The notes under the pieces are model-generated. The model made no database searches. It had not been told where the DNA came from and saw only the letters and a program-made list of their open reading frames with translations. The translations under genes and the position numbers were made by a program. A stretch of 64,000 nucleotides of DNA from Euryodendron excelsum (lineage: Eukaryota; Streptophyta; Magnoliopsida; Ericales; Pentaphylacaceae). Location: the NCBI GenBank assembly GCA_033060915.1, contig CM065387.1, positions 31,165,501-31,229,500 on the forward strand, read 5' to 3'. This document shows positions 1-11,160 of this stretch, piece after piece; the stretch's first letter is position 1, and each line of letters starts with the position of its first letter.

Positions 1-998
1 TGTTCATGTTCATTTCTTTCTTTCGATATTCGTGCATACATAATGTTGAGAATTATGTCAATACTAAGTTAATGCATTACTTATAAGCATGTGAAGTTGT
101 ATAGAGTTGAGAGGATAGAGAAGAAAAGAGAAAAAGAAAGTATATTGAAAAAAATATATATATAAAAAAGAAAAGAAAAAGAAAAAGAGAACTAATACAA
201 AAAAGTAAAGGAATTTGAAAAGTCCAATATTGTTGAAAAGTTAGGAAACTGGAAGTGATTACATTCTTATCATCATGTGTAGTGCGCAATGCACGTGTTG
301 AAGTTCTATTACTGCTTTCTTCCTTCCCCATTCTCAACTCTTCTTTCACATAGCCTTAGCGTATCCAGATTACATAAGTTATTAATTCAGTTGAGTATAA
401 GTCTGTACATGTCAAGTCTCTAGTTGTTATTTGAACCATGAATGTTCTTTCACGAAGCTATGCCCAGTCGATACACTTACGTTTTAGCTGTTTTTGATTA
501 TTGGAATTGCTCGTTTTGCATGTCTTATCCATTTACTCTTGTGACTAGCTTTCAATCGAGAGAACCTTGTATGTTTATGTTTTAGTTGAGTGTATATCTT
601 GTGAGACTTGGAATTAGAGCATAAAGGATGTAATTGCATGAGTTGAGACGGTAGAGTTATATGTAATTGATAGTAAACTCCAATGTAATTTTGTCTCTTT
701 GATGCTTTATGCATTTAACTTGCATGATTCATGATTTAAGGGGATCGAGATTTCTTTTGGATGGAGTTATTGCATGTCCGTCGTATCTCTACTATCTATT
801 TGACATGACATGGGTAGATGTTTGTGGGTGTCATTATTGAAAATCCTTACGAGACACTACTTGTCCACTAGGGTAACTTAGGGGCTTAAAGGTTTAGTGT
901 ATTCGCTAAATACACTCAAGACTCCTACGAAAATGGAGATTTTGTTTTCTTGTTTTAGTTTTGCTAGGGACTACCAAAAGGTTAGTTGGGGAGGGGGG
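1..998 (+). mobile_element. 3' non-coding tail of an Athila-like Ty3/gypsy element
   Basis: No coding region is supported here. The stretch has a purine-rich run at about 107-235. From about 740 to 998 it carries phrases I recognise from Athila 3' tails, including a TTTTGCTAGGGACTACCAAAAG-like block at 958-980. It ends in a G-rich polypurine tract at 986-998, directly before a TG-starting LTR. Polypurine tracts prime plus-strand synthesis next to the 3' LTR. The Athila assignment rests on remembered sequence style, not on an alignment. The left end of the element lies outside the window. Confidence 0.6.
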
Positions 999-1378
999 TG
1001 ATTAGACCACATAAGTGTAGTCTATCGCCTCTAAACGACCATTTGTTAGAAGTAGTTTAGGGTTAATTATGCTTTCTTTGCTATATATTAGATTTAACCT
1101 CATACTCAATCTCATTTCAGGTAATGAAAGCTAAGGGAGTCGATTTGGAGTCAAAGAAATTATTCGAGCTACAAGCGTGGTTCGTCGAGGAACGTTCTCG
1201 GGGCCTTGTCTCGGAAAATGAGCAAGTTTCTACTCGTAGATCGGAATGGGATAAATGATACGCCATTGGAAAGCTCTCCCAAAGTTACACGTGCTTGCGT
1301 CTAATATGCATTGGCAAATTTTGATTCCAAGGGCGTCAAACAAGGCTATTGCAAAAGAGGCAAAAAAGTGGATTTTCG

Positions 1379-1620
1379 TTCAAACGCCTAGGAAGTCGTT
1401 GGAACGGCAAGACGAAGAAGAAGACCAGAAAATGGCCTGCTGTTCAAACGCCCAAACCAGCCATTCGAACAGCTGGAGAGGTTGCATCCTAGATTTGGCC
1501 TACTGTTCGAACACTAGCTATAGGTGTTTGAACGGCGATGAACTTCACAGCTGCCGTTTGAACGCCCGTCCAGCCGTTCAAACGGTAGGGCAATTTTCTG
1601 CCAAATTTTAAGGTTCGAAC
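1379..1620 (+). repeat. Cluster of paired GTTYRAACG motifs upstream of the Athila TATA box
   Basis: At least four pairs of GTTCRAACG / CGTTYGAAC motifs lie at about 1379, 1442, 1505 and 1554, and a last GGTTCGAACC is at 1612-1621. The best pair is an exact 11-bp inverted repeat, CCGTTTGAACG (1554-1564) and CGTTCAAACGG (1575-1585), around a 10-nt loop. The cluster ends a few bases before the TATA box. It could be binding sites for a dimeric factor or a hairpin-forming block; neither is shown. Confidence 0.75.
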
Positions 1621-1628
1621 CTTGTGCC

Positions 1629-1637
1629 TATAAATAG
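1629..1637 (+). promoter_or_regulatory. TATA box of the Athila-like LTR
   Basis: TATAAATAG lies 630 bp into the LTR and reads on the + strand, the same direction as the polypurine tract and primer site. It is a good match to the plant TATA consensus. Confidence 0.55.
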
Positions 1638-2585
1638 CAATTTTCATTTTATGTTTGAGATATTAGAGTAGAGGGGCGGCAAATATTTAGGGTTATTGTA
1701 AGTTTTTCATTTATTTAGTTTATATTTGTTAGATTCTTGTCTATTTGTAGTTGTAATCTCTTAAACACTACTTTTAATACAAGTTCCTTCAATTCCTTGC
1801 ATTAAATTCGTGATTTCCTTTGTTCCCTTGCATTAAATTCGTATTTTCAGTTTCTATTCCATTATTTTGAAGTCATTCGTAGATGGAGATGAGTAGCTAA
1901 CTCTCCCCATCTTGGGATTGATTGTAAAGATTTATTAAAAATCTTGGATGAACATAGGGTGTTAGATTTCGGGTTAGATTTTGGGTTTTAAAGCTAAATA
2001 TTCTGTTTTCATCATTCTTGTTGTTCTTCGTTTTAGAAAATATTAAAAACTTGGACGATTGATTATGTTCGGTGATGTTTATGCGTGAGTCTATACTCAA
2101 TATATGTGCTGCACGAATTAATGGTATTCGTCATCAAATCTAAAAACTCGATTTATTCTAGAACTTGAATTTCTAAAGAACGCCTTGTTTTTATCGGTAA
2201 AACTTTCAAATTTGAGACTCATGACGTAGTCGAAGGATTTGAGTTATAAAATCGCTTCTTTGGAATTCCAAGAAAAATAATCGGTTGGATCGATTAATCC
2301 CGAGACTTTGTCACATTAAGTTAAAATCAAACTTCGTTTAAGTATTTAGCATTTGTTTGTAGCTAGTTTAGATAATCAAACCATTTCCAAAACAAACATA
2401 TTTTTATTTTCCTTTTTAGAAGCAATTTGTTAGAATTTTGTGAGTGATTAAGAGGATAGGTCTAGTTCTTTCAGTCCGATGCACATAGCTCCTTGTGAGA
2501 ACGATCTCGTACTCTGAGTTTTACTACTCTACCAGCTTTCACTTGGGATCATCTCAAGTGTGTAGAGTTGACGCGAGTCAAGTTT

Positions 2586-2603
2586 TGGCACCATTGTCGA
2601 CCC
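2586..2603 (+). other. Degenerate primer-binding site (tRNA-Asp type)
   Basis: TGGCACCATTGTCGACCC follows the LTR after a 5-nt gap. It resembles the Athila primer site TGGCGCCGTTGCCGGGGA, which pairs with the tRNA-Asp 3' end. About 12 of 18 positions agree and the last four are lost. Several differences are the transitions expected from deaminated CpG. Confidence 0.5.
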
Positions 2604-2869
2604 CCCGCCCCCTGCATCTTGTCCTTTTAGTAGTACACAACCTGTTCACATGTCAGACGTGGTCCCCACTAGGCAGACGGGAGGGGTGGTCGATACGCTC
2701 CTATTCGGCATTACTAGGTTGCCTTGTCATCGATGGCTATCTCGGTCAGCCTCCTAAAGAGGGGGCCTGGTCGGGCCTCCCCGATCGGCCTCACCGGTCA
2801 ACTTTTTACAGGTCAGCCCTCGCCAAATCAGTCCCCATCATTGGGTATTTCATGTCTAACACTCCTTAT
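2604..2869. other. Unassigned GC-rich segment between the Athila LTR and element A
   Basis: No gene is recognised. The segment is more GC-rich than its surroundings and an open frame runs through it (2495-2998), but that frame also crosses the Athila LTR, the primer site and the end of element A, so it is not a gene. It may be a scrap of Athila leader or another element. Confidence 0.4.
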
Positions 2870-3264
2870 TGTCGTGCCTCGGTTTTTGGGTGTCTAAAGT
2901 CCTTTTGGCTCGGAGATCCTAAAGTACGGAACTCTGTCACTAGAACTCATCATCCTAGAAGGACAAGTGCGACTAGGTTTGAAAATTGGTTTGACTAAGG
3001 GCTTGTTAGAAAAAATAAGAGTCGCCACCTAACTTGATTAAGGTGAGTTAGGGCATCTAAAACTAAGTGTTAATCCGAAGATTAAACTTAGGGTTTCTGA
3101 AAATGGTTTTGAAAACTCCCTCACGAGAGGGTTTTTAAAGAAATAGGTTTTTTGGCAACCTTTGAAAAGATTTAAGCCCTTTTGGAAAATAACTCCATTT
3201 TGGTCATTGAAAACAAAAATCTACGGCTCGGGGATTGGTTACGTGCAGGGAAGATATCCTAAGA

Positions 3265-3298
3265 TCATCACCCTACCCCGCCCTTTCGGTACCTACAT
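3265..3298 (-). other. Conserved GC-rich block shared by LTR families A and B
   Basis: A block with core CCCCGCCCTTTCGGTACC recurs almost unchanged in every A and B LTR here: about 3265, 11570, 17977, 30795, 32418 and 38512. It stands out because the surrounding LTR is AT-rich and drifting. In the sense direction it lies in the last 0.4-0.5 kb of the LTR, after the TATA box. Its role is unknown. Confidence 0.7.
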
Positions 3299-4317
3299 AC
3301 CTAATCACCCTTTGTTCACTCACTAGAATAACCGGTTACCATTGTCTACTTAATATCCACTTTAGAATTTTGAAAATGGGGTTTAGTCATCACTTTTTGG
3401 ATGGATGATGCATGATGCAAGTTTTTGGAAGAAGTTTGAAAATAATGAGGTTTTGAAGGAGTTTGGAATAGAAACTTTGAATTGATTAGCATTTTTGAAA
3501 AAAGGATTGGAGTTGGAATAAAAGTTATGATCGCACTATTTTAGGTTGCCTACGTATCTCATTTGGTGAAAATCAGGTCAATTGTAGTTCAGGCAAGAGC
3601 CCGATGAAAAATAGGCGCATTAGGGCTTTTGGAAGGTTTGAAGACACTTTGGGGTCTTTGAAAAGTTTAAGACACTTTGAGGTCTTTGGAAGTTGAAGAC
3701 TCTTTAAGGTCTTTGGAAAAGTTTAAGACACTTTGGGGTCTCTGGAAGTTGAAGGCTCTTTGAGGTCTTTGGAAAAGTTTAAGACACTATAAGGTCTTTG
3801 GAAGTTTTGACTTGAAATTGGGTGGTGGAGTATTTTGAAAATATTTTTGGATCAACTCAAGAAAGTTTTGGAAAAATGCTTTGGCATGACTCAAGAGAAC
3901 TTGAAAAGTGTTTTTGAAGTTTGTTTGAAAACCTTTGAGGCGTGTTTTGATGAATTAAATTTTGAAAGTGGTTTTTGGAAATGACTAAGAGTTTGGAATC
4001 CTAATATGGACAACCTTAGGGGTTGTTCTTGATTTATCACTTATCCTTGGAATCCCTAACCATGAGGGGGCTAGGGACACCTTAGGTTTGTGACCTTTTG
4101 AAAATATTCTTAGAAATGTCTTGAAGATGGAGTATAAGAACATTTGAAAAGTTTATGGAGTAGGTCCCTTTTTTTAAAATCATGAGGGTAGGAGGTTTTG
4201 GAAAAATAGGTTATGAGAATAGTTTAAGATTAAGTGATCATTTAGAAAAGGGTTCAAGAGTTGGAACCTTGGAGTGTACTAACCTAGGTTGGATTAGCCT
4301 AGAGTTAGGGGTGACCT

Positions 4318-4625
4318 AAGGTTAACTAACTTGGGTTAGGTTAACCTAGGGTGAATGAATTAGGGTCAAGCTAACCTAGGGTAGGGCAACTAGGGTCAAG
4401 TTAATCTAAGGTTGGTCAACTAGGGTCAAGTTGACCTAGGGTTGGATAACTAGGATTAAGTTAACCTAGGGTTGGATAACTAGGGTCAAGTTAACCTAGG
4501 GTTGAATAACTAAGGTCAAGTTAACCTAGGGTTGGACAACTAGGGTCAAGTTAACCTAGAGTTGGACAACTAGGATCAAGTTAACCTAGGGTTGGTCAAC
4601 TAGGATCAAGTTAACCTAGGGTTAG
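4318..4625. repeat. 30-bp minisatellite in the left LTR of element A
   Basis: About ten degenerate units built on GGTTGGATAACTAGGGTCAA plus GTTAACCTA follow each other. The same array is in the right LTR (31770-32014 and 37146-37266), where a family-B element has inserted in it. Confidence 0.9.
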
Positions 4626-5871
4626 ATTGGAGAATGGTTTTGAAAGTTGTTTTGATGCACTCTTGGAAAGAGTTTTGAAAACAAAACATGATATGCAATG
4701 GACTTTGGTTGGCAATCTTTTTGAAGATCATTTCCATGAAAATTTTGAGTTTAGCCAAGAGTGTGGTTTATATGGTTGTCGATTGGAGACCATTCCAAGG
4801 AAGGTTTCCTCATGGCCATTATAACCTTTATCTTGACTAGGGTGGGGGTTTCAAAAATCAACATAATGATGGAAATTTTTGAAAAATCATTTTTGATGCA
4901 AAGATGGAGAGAATGCATTTTTGAAAATCATCTTTTAAGAAGGATTTTGAAAACCACTTTTCAAGGGAACCATTCCATCAAGAAAGGGTTCATATGGCCA
5001 AACAAAAGGGAGACCACTCAAGAGAGGGTTCCATGGGGCCATTCCAACCACTACAATTAAAAGAATGGAAATATTGAAAATTAGAGAATTAGAAGGCAAC
5101 CCTTATGCAAATTAAAATGTCATGACACCAAAATGAAAGTTAGGGGGTTAGTAGGAGGTCTTCTAAGGCATAATTTCTAAAATTCCATCCTACACTTCAA
5201 GGGAACAACTCTTGAAACAATTTTTGAAAGAAACATAGAGCTTAGAGTTAGCATGAAAATAAAAACAATGTAAGCATTGTAAAGCATGACAATAAGCATA
5301 AAATGAAACCAAGCATGCAAAACATGATCAAAATAGTGATATGCAATGAGTCATGATTATATACAAGGCTTTTAGGCTATACCACATAAACAAGGGGCTC
5401 TTAGGCCATACCATCTTAAAGTAGGCTAGTGAGAGATCCCCCTACATGGTGGTTCTCACTTGCTTTCCTTTAGGCATGATCTAAGAACTCTCTTGGCTCA
5501 AGCATGCAAGAAAGAGGGGTTGAAGATGGGGGTTAAAATAGAGAATAGCCTAAGTAGGCTAGGAGGGAGAAGAGAAGAGTGGGCGAAGACACAAATGTAA
5601 AAGGGATACCACCTTTTGCCTTCAACACACTTTTAATCTTCAAGGAATGCTTTGATGGGAGCTTGAATGACTTCAAGAAGGCTTAGAGGGCTGGTAGGGA
5701 GTGTTTGATGGTGTATAAGGCTTTATATGTGAAGTATATAGGCTTAGGGATGATGGAACCTAAGCTAAGTGTTTGAGGGATGAAGTGTGTATAGAGATTT
5801 GCAGTTCTGGAGTGACTTCAGCAGGGCTTCGCATCAGAAATTGGAGTTGGAATATGCAAAGGGTGGTCTGG

Positions 5872-5879
5872 TATTTATA
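5872..5879 (-). promoter_or_regulatory. TATA box of element A, left LTR
   Basis: TATAAATA reads on the minus strand, the direction of pol. The right LTR has the same box at 43580-43587. Confidence 0.65.
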
Positions 5880-5899
5880 GAGATTCTGGAACAGGCCTA

Positions 5900-5935
5900 G
5901 CGCATGTAGTACATGCGCTTGGCCAAAATTTGGCC
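5900..5935. repeat. Palindrome pair just upstream of the A-LTR TATA box
   Basis: GCGCATGTAGTACATGCGC (5900-5918) has 8-bp arms around AGT. GGCCAAAATTTGGCC (5921-5935) has 7-bp arms around one base. In minus-strand orientation both lie 20-65 bp upstream of the TATA box. In the right LTR (about 43607-43645) both are still visible but decayed at CpG sites. Confidence 0.85.
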
Positions 5936-6169
5936 CTGCGTATGTGGTACTGTTCCATTGCCAAAATGACACGTGGCACCCCATATACTGGATAAATCTC
6001 GACTGTTAATCGAAAGTTGGTTGATCTAATCAAAATTTGAGTACATGTAGCATACGCTCCATCACTAGGAAGGTTTGTCCAAACTTTGCCTCGATAATTG
6101 AGTCAATCGGGAAGGTTTCGGGGGAATGGTTGCACTCGGGATGTTCTCCCAGGGCTTTCGGTGAACTTT

Positions 6170-6726
6170 CATGTCTTTAGGAAGTTTGAATTATGTTTAG
6201 AGGTGAGCGATATTGTCTTGGGAAGTGTATCAAAAAGGTTACTTTTGCGAAGCGTCTGTAATACACTCTAAGGGTGTTTGAAAGTGGCTGTTTTCATTTC
6301 GTGTGATCGAGGCCTTCGAGAAGTGATCTTTTCGATCGGACTGCACCGATGGAAAGTATTCTGGAAATACTTTCAGGAATTCCTAGATTTACGCATTTCT
6401 CAAGTCATTTGACGGTGTGTTTTGATTAGTGAATCGGAGAAAAAGTCAACCTTGGCGGAGCGTCTACGAGACGCTCTGGGGGTTGCTGAAAGTTATAGTT
6501 TTCGCACCGTACGATGGGGGGCTTCAGGAAGTGATCTATTCGATGGAACCGTATCGATGGAAAGATCTATGGACGAGCTTTCGAGAATTCCCTGATTTAC
6601 GCATTTCTCAAGTCATTTGACGGTGCGTTATAACCAGGGAATAAGGGGGAGAAGACAATTTAGGCAGAGCATCTGCGTGATGCTCCAGGGAACTTTTATC
6701 GAGTCGTGTGAGTTTAGTGTCGCAAG
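6170..6726. repeat. Tandem repeat of about 205 bp, each unit with a GAGCGTC palindrome
   Basis: Two full units and part of a third share phrases such as TTACGCATTTCTCAAGTCAT and a palindrome built on GAGCGTC/GACGCTC. Palindromes here are at about 6247, 6458-6476 (8-bp arms) and 6667-6685 (7-bp arms GAGCATC/GATGCTC). The right LTR has the same array at about 43880-44430 with palindromes at 43958-43978, 44166-44186 (9-bp arms) and 44375-44395. Confidence 0.8.
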
Positions 6727-6984
6727 TGTAAGCACCCCATTTTTGACCGCTCGGCAGTCTACACTCCGTCCAGACTTGTTTTCAAGTCATTTTGGGCATA
6801 TTCCTATCGAATCCAATTCCCTAGGTCTAAATTCCACCTTTCCATCGCTTCGCGGGGCTGTCAGGCCCAAATAGAGGCAAAATGACCAAAATGCCCTTAG
6901 GGGCATTGTCCTTTCTTATTCCAATTCCGATCCCTCTCTCGAGACAGTTTATTCCTCGAGACGGTCTGAGTAGTAAAACACCCA

Positions 6985-7530
6985 CAAAACCGTCGGAGTG
7001 GCGGAAACACTCACAAAACCGTCGGAGTGGCGGAAACACTCACAAAACCGTCAGAGTGGCGGAAACACTCACACAACCGTCAGAGTGGCGGAAACACTCA
7101 AAACCCAGGCACGTCTCTTCGGAGACGATAAGACCCCTTTCCAATCCCTCTCTCGAGACAGTTTATTCCTCGAGACGGTCCGAGTAGCAAAACTACTCAC
7201 ACAACCATTAGAGTAGCGGAAATACTCCACCGTTAGAGTAGCGGAAATACTCATAGACCCGTTAGAGTAGCGGAAATACTCACAGAGACGTCCGAGTAGC
7301 GGAAATACTCAACCGTTAGAGTAGCGGAAATACTCACAGAGCCGTCCGAGTAGCGTAAATACTCAATAGAACCGTTAGAGTAGCGGAAGTACTCACAGAA
7401 CCGTTCGAGTAGCGGAAATACTCACAGAACCGCTAGAGTAGCGGAAGTACTCTCAAATCGTCAACCCCGTCCGAGTAGCGAAAATACTCACACCGTTAGA
7501 GTGGCGGAAACACTCAAAACCCAGGTCAAC
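6985..7530. repeat. 28-bp tandem array of GAGTR..YACTC hairpin units in B3
   Basis: About 16 units of 25-29 bp follow the pattern GAGTA-gcggaaa-TACTC or GAGTG-gcggaaa-CACTC. The arm base changes on both sides together, so pairing is kept in almost every unit. One 81-bp unit (about 7095-7185) sits inside the array. In copies B1, B2 and B4 only two to four such units remain (about 36290-36425, 42330-42460, 21935-22075). Confidence 0.88.
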
Positions 7531-7599
7531 ACCAGTGTCTGTTATCTCACTTCGGTGAAAAATGACCAAACTACCCTTAGGATCTTTTCCGAGACTTTC

Positions 7600-8250
7600 C
7601 GGTCAAGATGACCATTTTGCCCCTAGGCATCTGAACGCCCCGGGAACCACACCGGCTCTGGGTATTAAACCAGTAATCTCCTGAGAATACTTTTTATAGT
7701 ATTTGCAATTTTCCTTTACCTTTTCGGACCATTCCGAGTCAGTTCCGACAAACCCGGTACAAAATGACCGTTTTGCCCCTGGTGGGCCGGTCTCCATTTC
7801 CGACCACACCAGCTCTGGGTATCAAACCAGTAATGACCCAGGAACACTTTTTATAGTATTCTCAATCTTCCTTTACCTTTCCGGACCATTCCGAGTCAGT
7901 TCCGGCAAACCCGGTGCAAAATGACCGTTTTGCCCCTAGTGGGTCGGTCTCCTTTTCCGACCACACCGGCTCTGGGAATCAAACCGGCAACCTCTGGAAA
8001 CATTCTAAATAATGTTTCCAGATCCCAAGTCTTCTTCTGGGACAGTCTGAGTCTGTCCCGACAGTTTTCTGGTCCGGTTGACCGTTTTGCCCCTAAAGGC
8101 CCGGTCGACCTTTCCGACACATCTTACCCTCACTTTTCAAGTCAAATACCTCCAGGACACTATTTTAAGTGTTCCTGCTCCTTTCCGGCCTTCCGGGTCA
8201 CTCCCGGCTCCTTCAAATCATTCCCGGACTTTCCGGAGTCACTCCTAGTG
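7600..8250. repeat. Tandem repeat of about 155-160 bp in family-B LTR
   Basis: Four diverged units start near 7609, 7761, 7921 and 8079. They share ATGACCGTTTTGCCCC, CACACCGGCTCTGGG and CATTCCGAGTCAGTTCCG. The same block occurs reversed in B4 (about 21190-21850), B1 (about 35600-36250) and B2 (about 41600-42240). Open frames in this region are by-products of the repeat. Confidence 0.85.
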
Positions 8251-8346
8251 AAGCCAGGCCAAAGTTTACATGGTAGTCACTAGTACAGGCGCCCAAATCT
8301 AGTCAAAGATACGTTGCTTGCCGACCTTAATTGTTTCCTAAATGGC

Positions 8347-8447
8347 TGGCGCCACTAGCAGTGGCGCCAAGCCAAAAAATGGCCTGGCGCCACTACTAGT
8401 GGCGCCAGTGTAAATTTTGCCCTGGCGCCACTGCAACAGGCGCCAGG
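8347..8447. repeat. Three GGCGCC palindromes upstream of the family-B TATA box
   Basis: Palindrome 1 (8347-8369) has exact 10-bp arms TGGCGCCACT/AGTGGCGCCA around AGC. Palindrome 2 (8384-8408) has exact 11-bp arms around ACT. Palindrome 3 (8421-8447) has exact 9-bp arms CCTGGCGCC/GGCGCCAGG around a 9-nt loop. The last ends 13 bp before the TATA box. Partly decayed versions are at about 21000-21105 (B4), 35405-35515 (B1) and 41435-41505 (B2). Confidence 0.92.
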
Positions 8448-8460
8448 CTTGTCTTCCCTC

Positions 8461-8468
8461 TATAAATA
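8461..8468 (+). promoter_or_regulatory. TATA box of family-B LTR, copy B3
   Basis: CTCTATAAATACAGAGCC is a strong plant TATA context. The same box is on the minus strand in B4 (20979-20986), B1 (35384-35391) and B2 (41415-41422). It fixes the sense orientation of each solo LTR. Confidence 0.7.
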
Positions 8469-8784
8469 CAGAGCCTCGATCAACGTGAAAGGGGTTTGCA
8501 AACTTAACCTAAGAATCTCATATTTCGATACACAGAGCTCGAGCACCTCCAAAACCCTAGCCTCCCTAGGTTTTTCCAAACCCTAGCCACTATACACAAA
8601 CCCTAGCCTCCTATACACTCATACACTCCTCTATACACTGATACCCTAACCTTCAACCATCCGGGGAAGACTTGAAGAGCTGCCATCTAAAGCTTGAAGA
8701 CAACCCTTGAAGACTGAAGAAGAAGACCAAGACGAAGACCGAAGACCGAAGACTGCACGGCGCGCAAAATAAACAAGAAACAAG

Positions 8785-8786
8785 GT
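8785..8786 (+). other. Possible splice donor in family-B LTR leader
   Basis: CAAG|GTAGGC occurs about 320 bp after the TATA box. In B1, B2 and B4 the same place reads CAAG|GTAGGT, a consensus donor. No matching acceptor can be assigned because no internal region of family B is present. Confidence 0.3.
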
Positions 8787-9029
8787 AGGCTCCCTATTTA
8801 AATTTCCGCATTCCCCCTCTCTCTTCTCTCTCCAACCCACTTGGGTTTTCTCTATTTTAATCCCCCATCTCTTTCCCCCCCTTTCTTTGCGTGCTTGAAA
8901 CAAGGGGATTCCCGGTCCATGTGTAGGATTGGACTATTGGAGAGTCACCGTGTCGGGGGCTTTTTTATAGTCTAACCAAAGACCACGTGGGTCCGGCCCC
9001 CTTGATTATGTGGTGAAGCCTTAACCTTG

Positions 9030-11160
9030 TATGTTCACGACCCCAAATTGCATTGTGCATATCATAGTCTTGCATCTTCCAAAACTCGTTTTCAAAGTTG
9101 TTTTTCAAAAAATCGTTTTCAAACTTGTTTTCAAAATTGCATCAAAATCTCTTTTTCAAAAACTTGTTTTCAAAACCACAATTCTAGGGTGATTCTAGCC
9201 TTTCCATGGCTAGGGTTGCTTTAGGAAAGTGTTATATTAAAAGTGGGCTTTTGGCCCATATTTTCAAACTTTGTTTTCAAAACCACTTTCTTAAAGTGGT
9301 TCTAGCCCTCTTATGGCTAGAATCGCTTTAGGAAAGTGAGATGTTTTTGTACTTTCCAAAAACTCTCTCTCTCTCCAAGAATTTCCTCCTAAAAATTCGT
9401 TTTTCAATATACTTTCCTAAAACTCTCCTCTTTAAAATTGTTTTCAAAAACTCCCTTCCAAAATCCATTTTTCAAAACTCTCTTTTTCCACTCCTCTCCA
9501 AAATCTTTTCCTCAAAATCCACTTTCTAAAAACTCTCTCCAAAAATCTTTCCAAAAACTCTCTTTCTAAAATCTTCTTTCTAGAAATTCCCATCTAGGAT
9601 TTCCCTTCCAAAATCTACGTTTCTAAAAAACACACCTTCCAAAACTCCTTCTCTTTAAAATCTTTTCCAAAAACTCTCTTTCTAAATTCACTTTCCAAAA
9701 ACTCCTCCCTAGGATTCCTTTCTAGAAAAACCTTCGTTTCTAAAAACACACTTTCCAAAAACTCTTTCCTTAGAGCCCCAAATCAAGCCCTAGAACCCAC
9801 AATTAGGAAACCCTAATTTTCTTTCCAAAAACACAATTTTCAAACTTTGCCCAAAACCTAGGTTTCCAAAATCTTTTGTTTTCTACATCAAAACTATACA
9901 CGTTTCCAAAACCTATTTTCTACGTCGAAACTACAATTTTTCAAAACTAGGGTTTCTAAAATTTCCCTCTCCAAATTCTTGTCAAATCCTATCTTCTCTT
10001 TAAGAAACCAAATCCAATCTCCCCGTTTAGGAAACTAGATCCCGTCCTCCGTTTTAGGAAACAAAATCCAACCTTTCTCTTTTAGAAACCAAATCCAATC
10101 CCTTCCTAATCCAAATCTTTCCTAATTCCAATCCTTCCTAATCTTTCACTTTCCTAAATCTTAAGTTTCCAAAACTTGAACATAAAAATCTTTCCTAAAT
10201 TTTAAAAACTCAACTTTCAAATCTTTCCTAATTCAACCCTTTTCCTAATTCTACCCTCTTTTCAAATCTTAACTTCTTAAACCTAAGTTTTCAAACATTT
10301 CCTAAACTCAAGCCTTTCCTAATTTCAAGACTTTCTAAAATTTAAACCTAAAAACTTTCTAAATCCTAAATTTTCTAAATTTCAAATCTTTCTAAAATTC
10401 TAAGCTTCCTAAATTTGAAACTTTCTTAAGTTAAATCTTTCTAAACCCAAATCTTTCTAAATTCTAAACTTTCCAAAACTTCAAAATCTTTTCAAATCTA
10501 AAACTTTTCTAAATTCAAAACTTTCTTAATTCAAGACTTTCTTAAGTTGAAAACTTTCTTAATTCAAACATTTCCTAAACTGAAAACTTTCCTTTTTCAA
10601 ACCTTTCCCAAAACGAAACCTTCGTATTTTCAAAACTTCCTTGTTTTCAAAAAACTTTCCAAAATCAAAACTTCCCTTTTTCGAACATTTCTAAATTCAA
10701 AATTTTCTTAATTCAAAACTTTCCTAATTTCAAAACTTTCTTAATTTTGAAACTCTCCTAATTTGAAAACTTTCCTAATTCAAAGCTTTCCTAACTCGAA
10801 AACTTTCCAAAAATGAAACTTTCCTAATTCAAAAACTTTTCAAAAATGAAACTTTCCTAATTCGAAACTTTCCTAAATCGAACATTTCCTAATTCAAACA
10901 TTTCTTAAATCCAACCTTTCCTAATCTCCTAAACCTTCCAAGTCAAGTCAAACCTTTCCTAAGTCTCTTTCCTAAGTCTAGGTTTCTTAAAACCTTCATC
11001 TCTCTAAAATTAAGTCTAAATCTTTCTTCCAAAATCAATCTTCTCAAATCCAAGTCCAATCTTCTCAATTCCAATTTCCAATCTCCTTTTCTAATCTCAA
11101 TTCAATCTCTTTCTTCCAATCCAATCTCTCTCTTCAAATCAATCTATTTTCAATCGGATT
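9030..11160. repeat. Degenerate TTTCCTAA/TTTTCAAAA-rich tract in B3
   Basis: About 2 kb of short, drifting 16-20-bp repeats (ACTTTCCTAATTCAAA style) with strong strand bias. The reverse complement occupies about 18420-20340 (B4), 32820-34760 (B1) and 38940-40800 (B2). No coding capacity. Confidence 0.85.

Larger units (their letters stand above)
999..2580 (+). repeat. Athila-like LTR (about 1.58 kb)
   Basis: It starts TGATTAGACC right after the polypurine tract and ends ...GCGAGTCA, five bases before a primer-site-like sequence. It contains a TATA box at 1629-1637 and a set of GTTCGAACG-type motifs just upstream. Its last 120 bases include the phrase with GATCTCGTACTCTGAGTTTTACTAC, split across 2505-2528, that is typical of Athila LTR ends. 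Having a polypurine tract before it and a primer site after it is unusual for a single LTR. The exact ends are not confirmed by a second copy in this window. Confidence 0.6.

Noticed and set aside
2495..2998. Open frame of 167 codons
   Set aside because: It crosses the Athila LTR end, a primer site, unassigned DNA and the start of element A, so it cannot be one gene.
6985..7530. Regular 28-bp repeats resembling a CRISPR array
   Set aside because: The units touch each other without unique spacers, the context is a plant LTR, and there are no cas genes.
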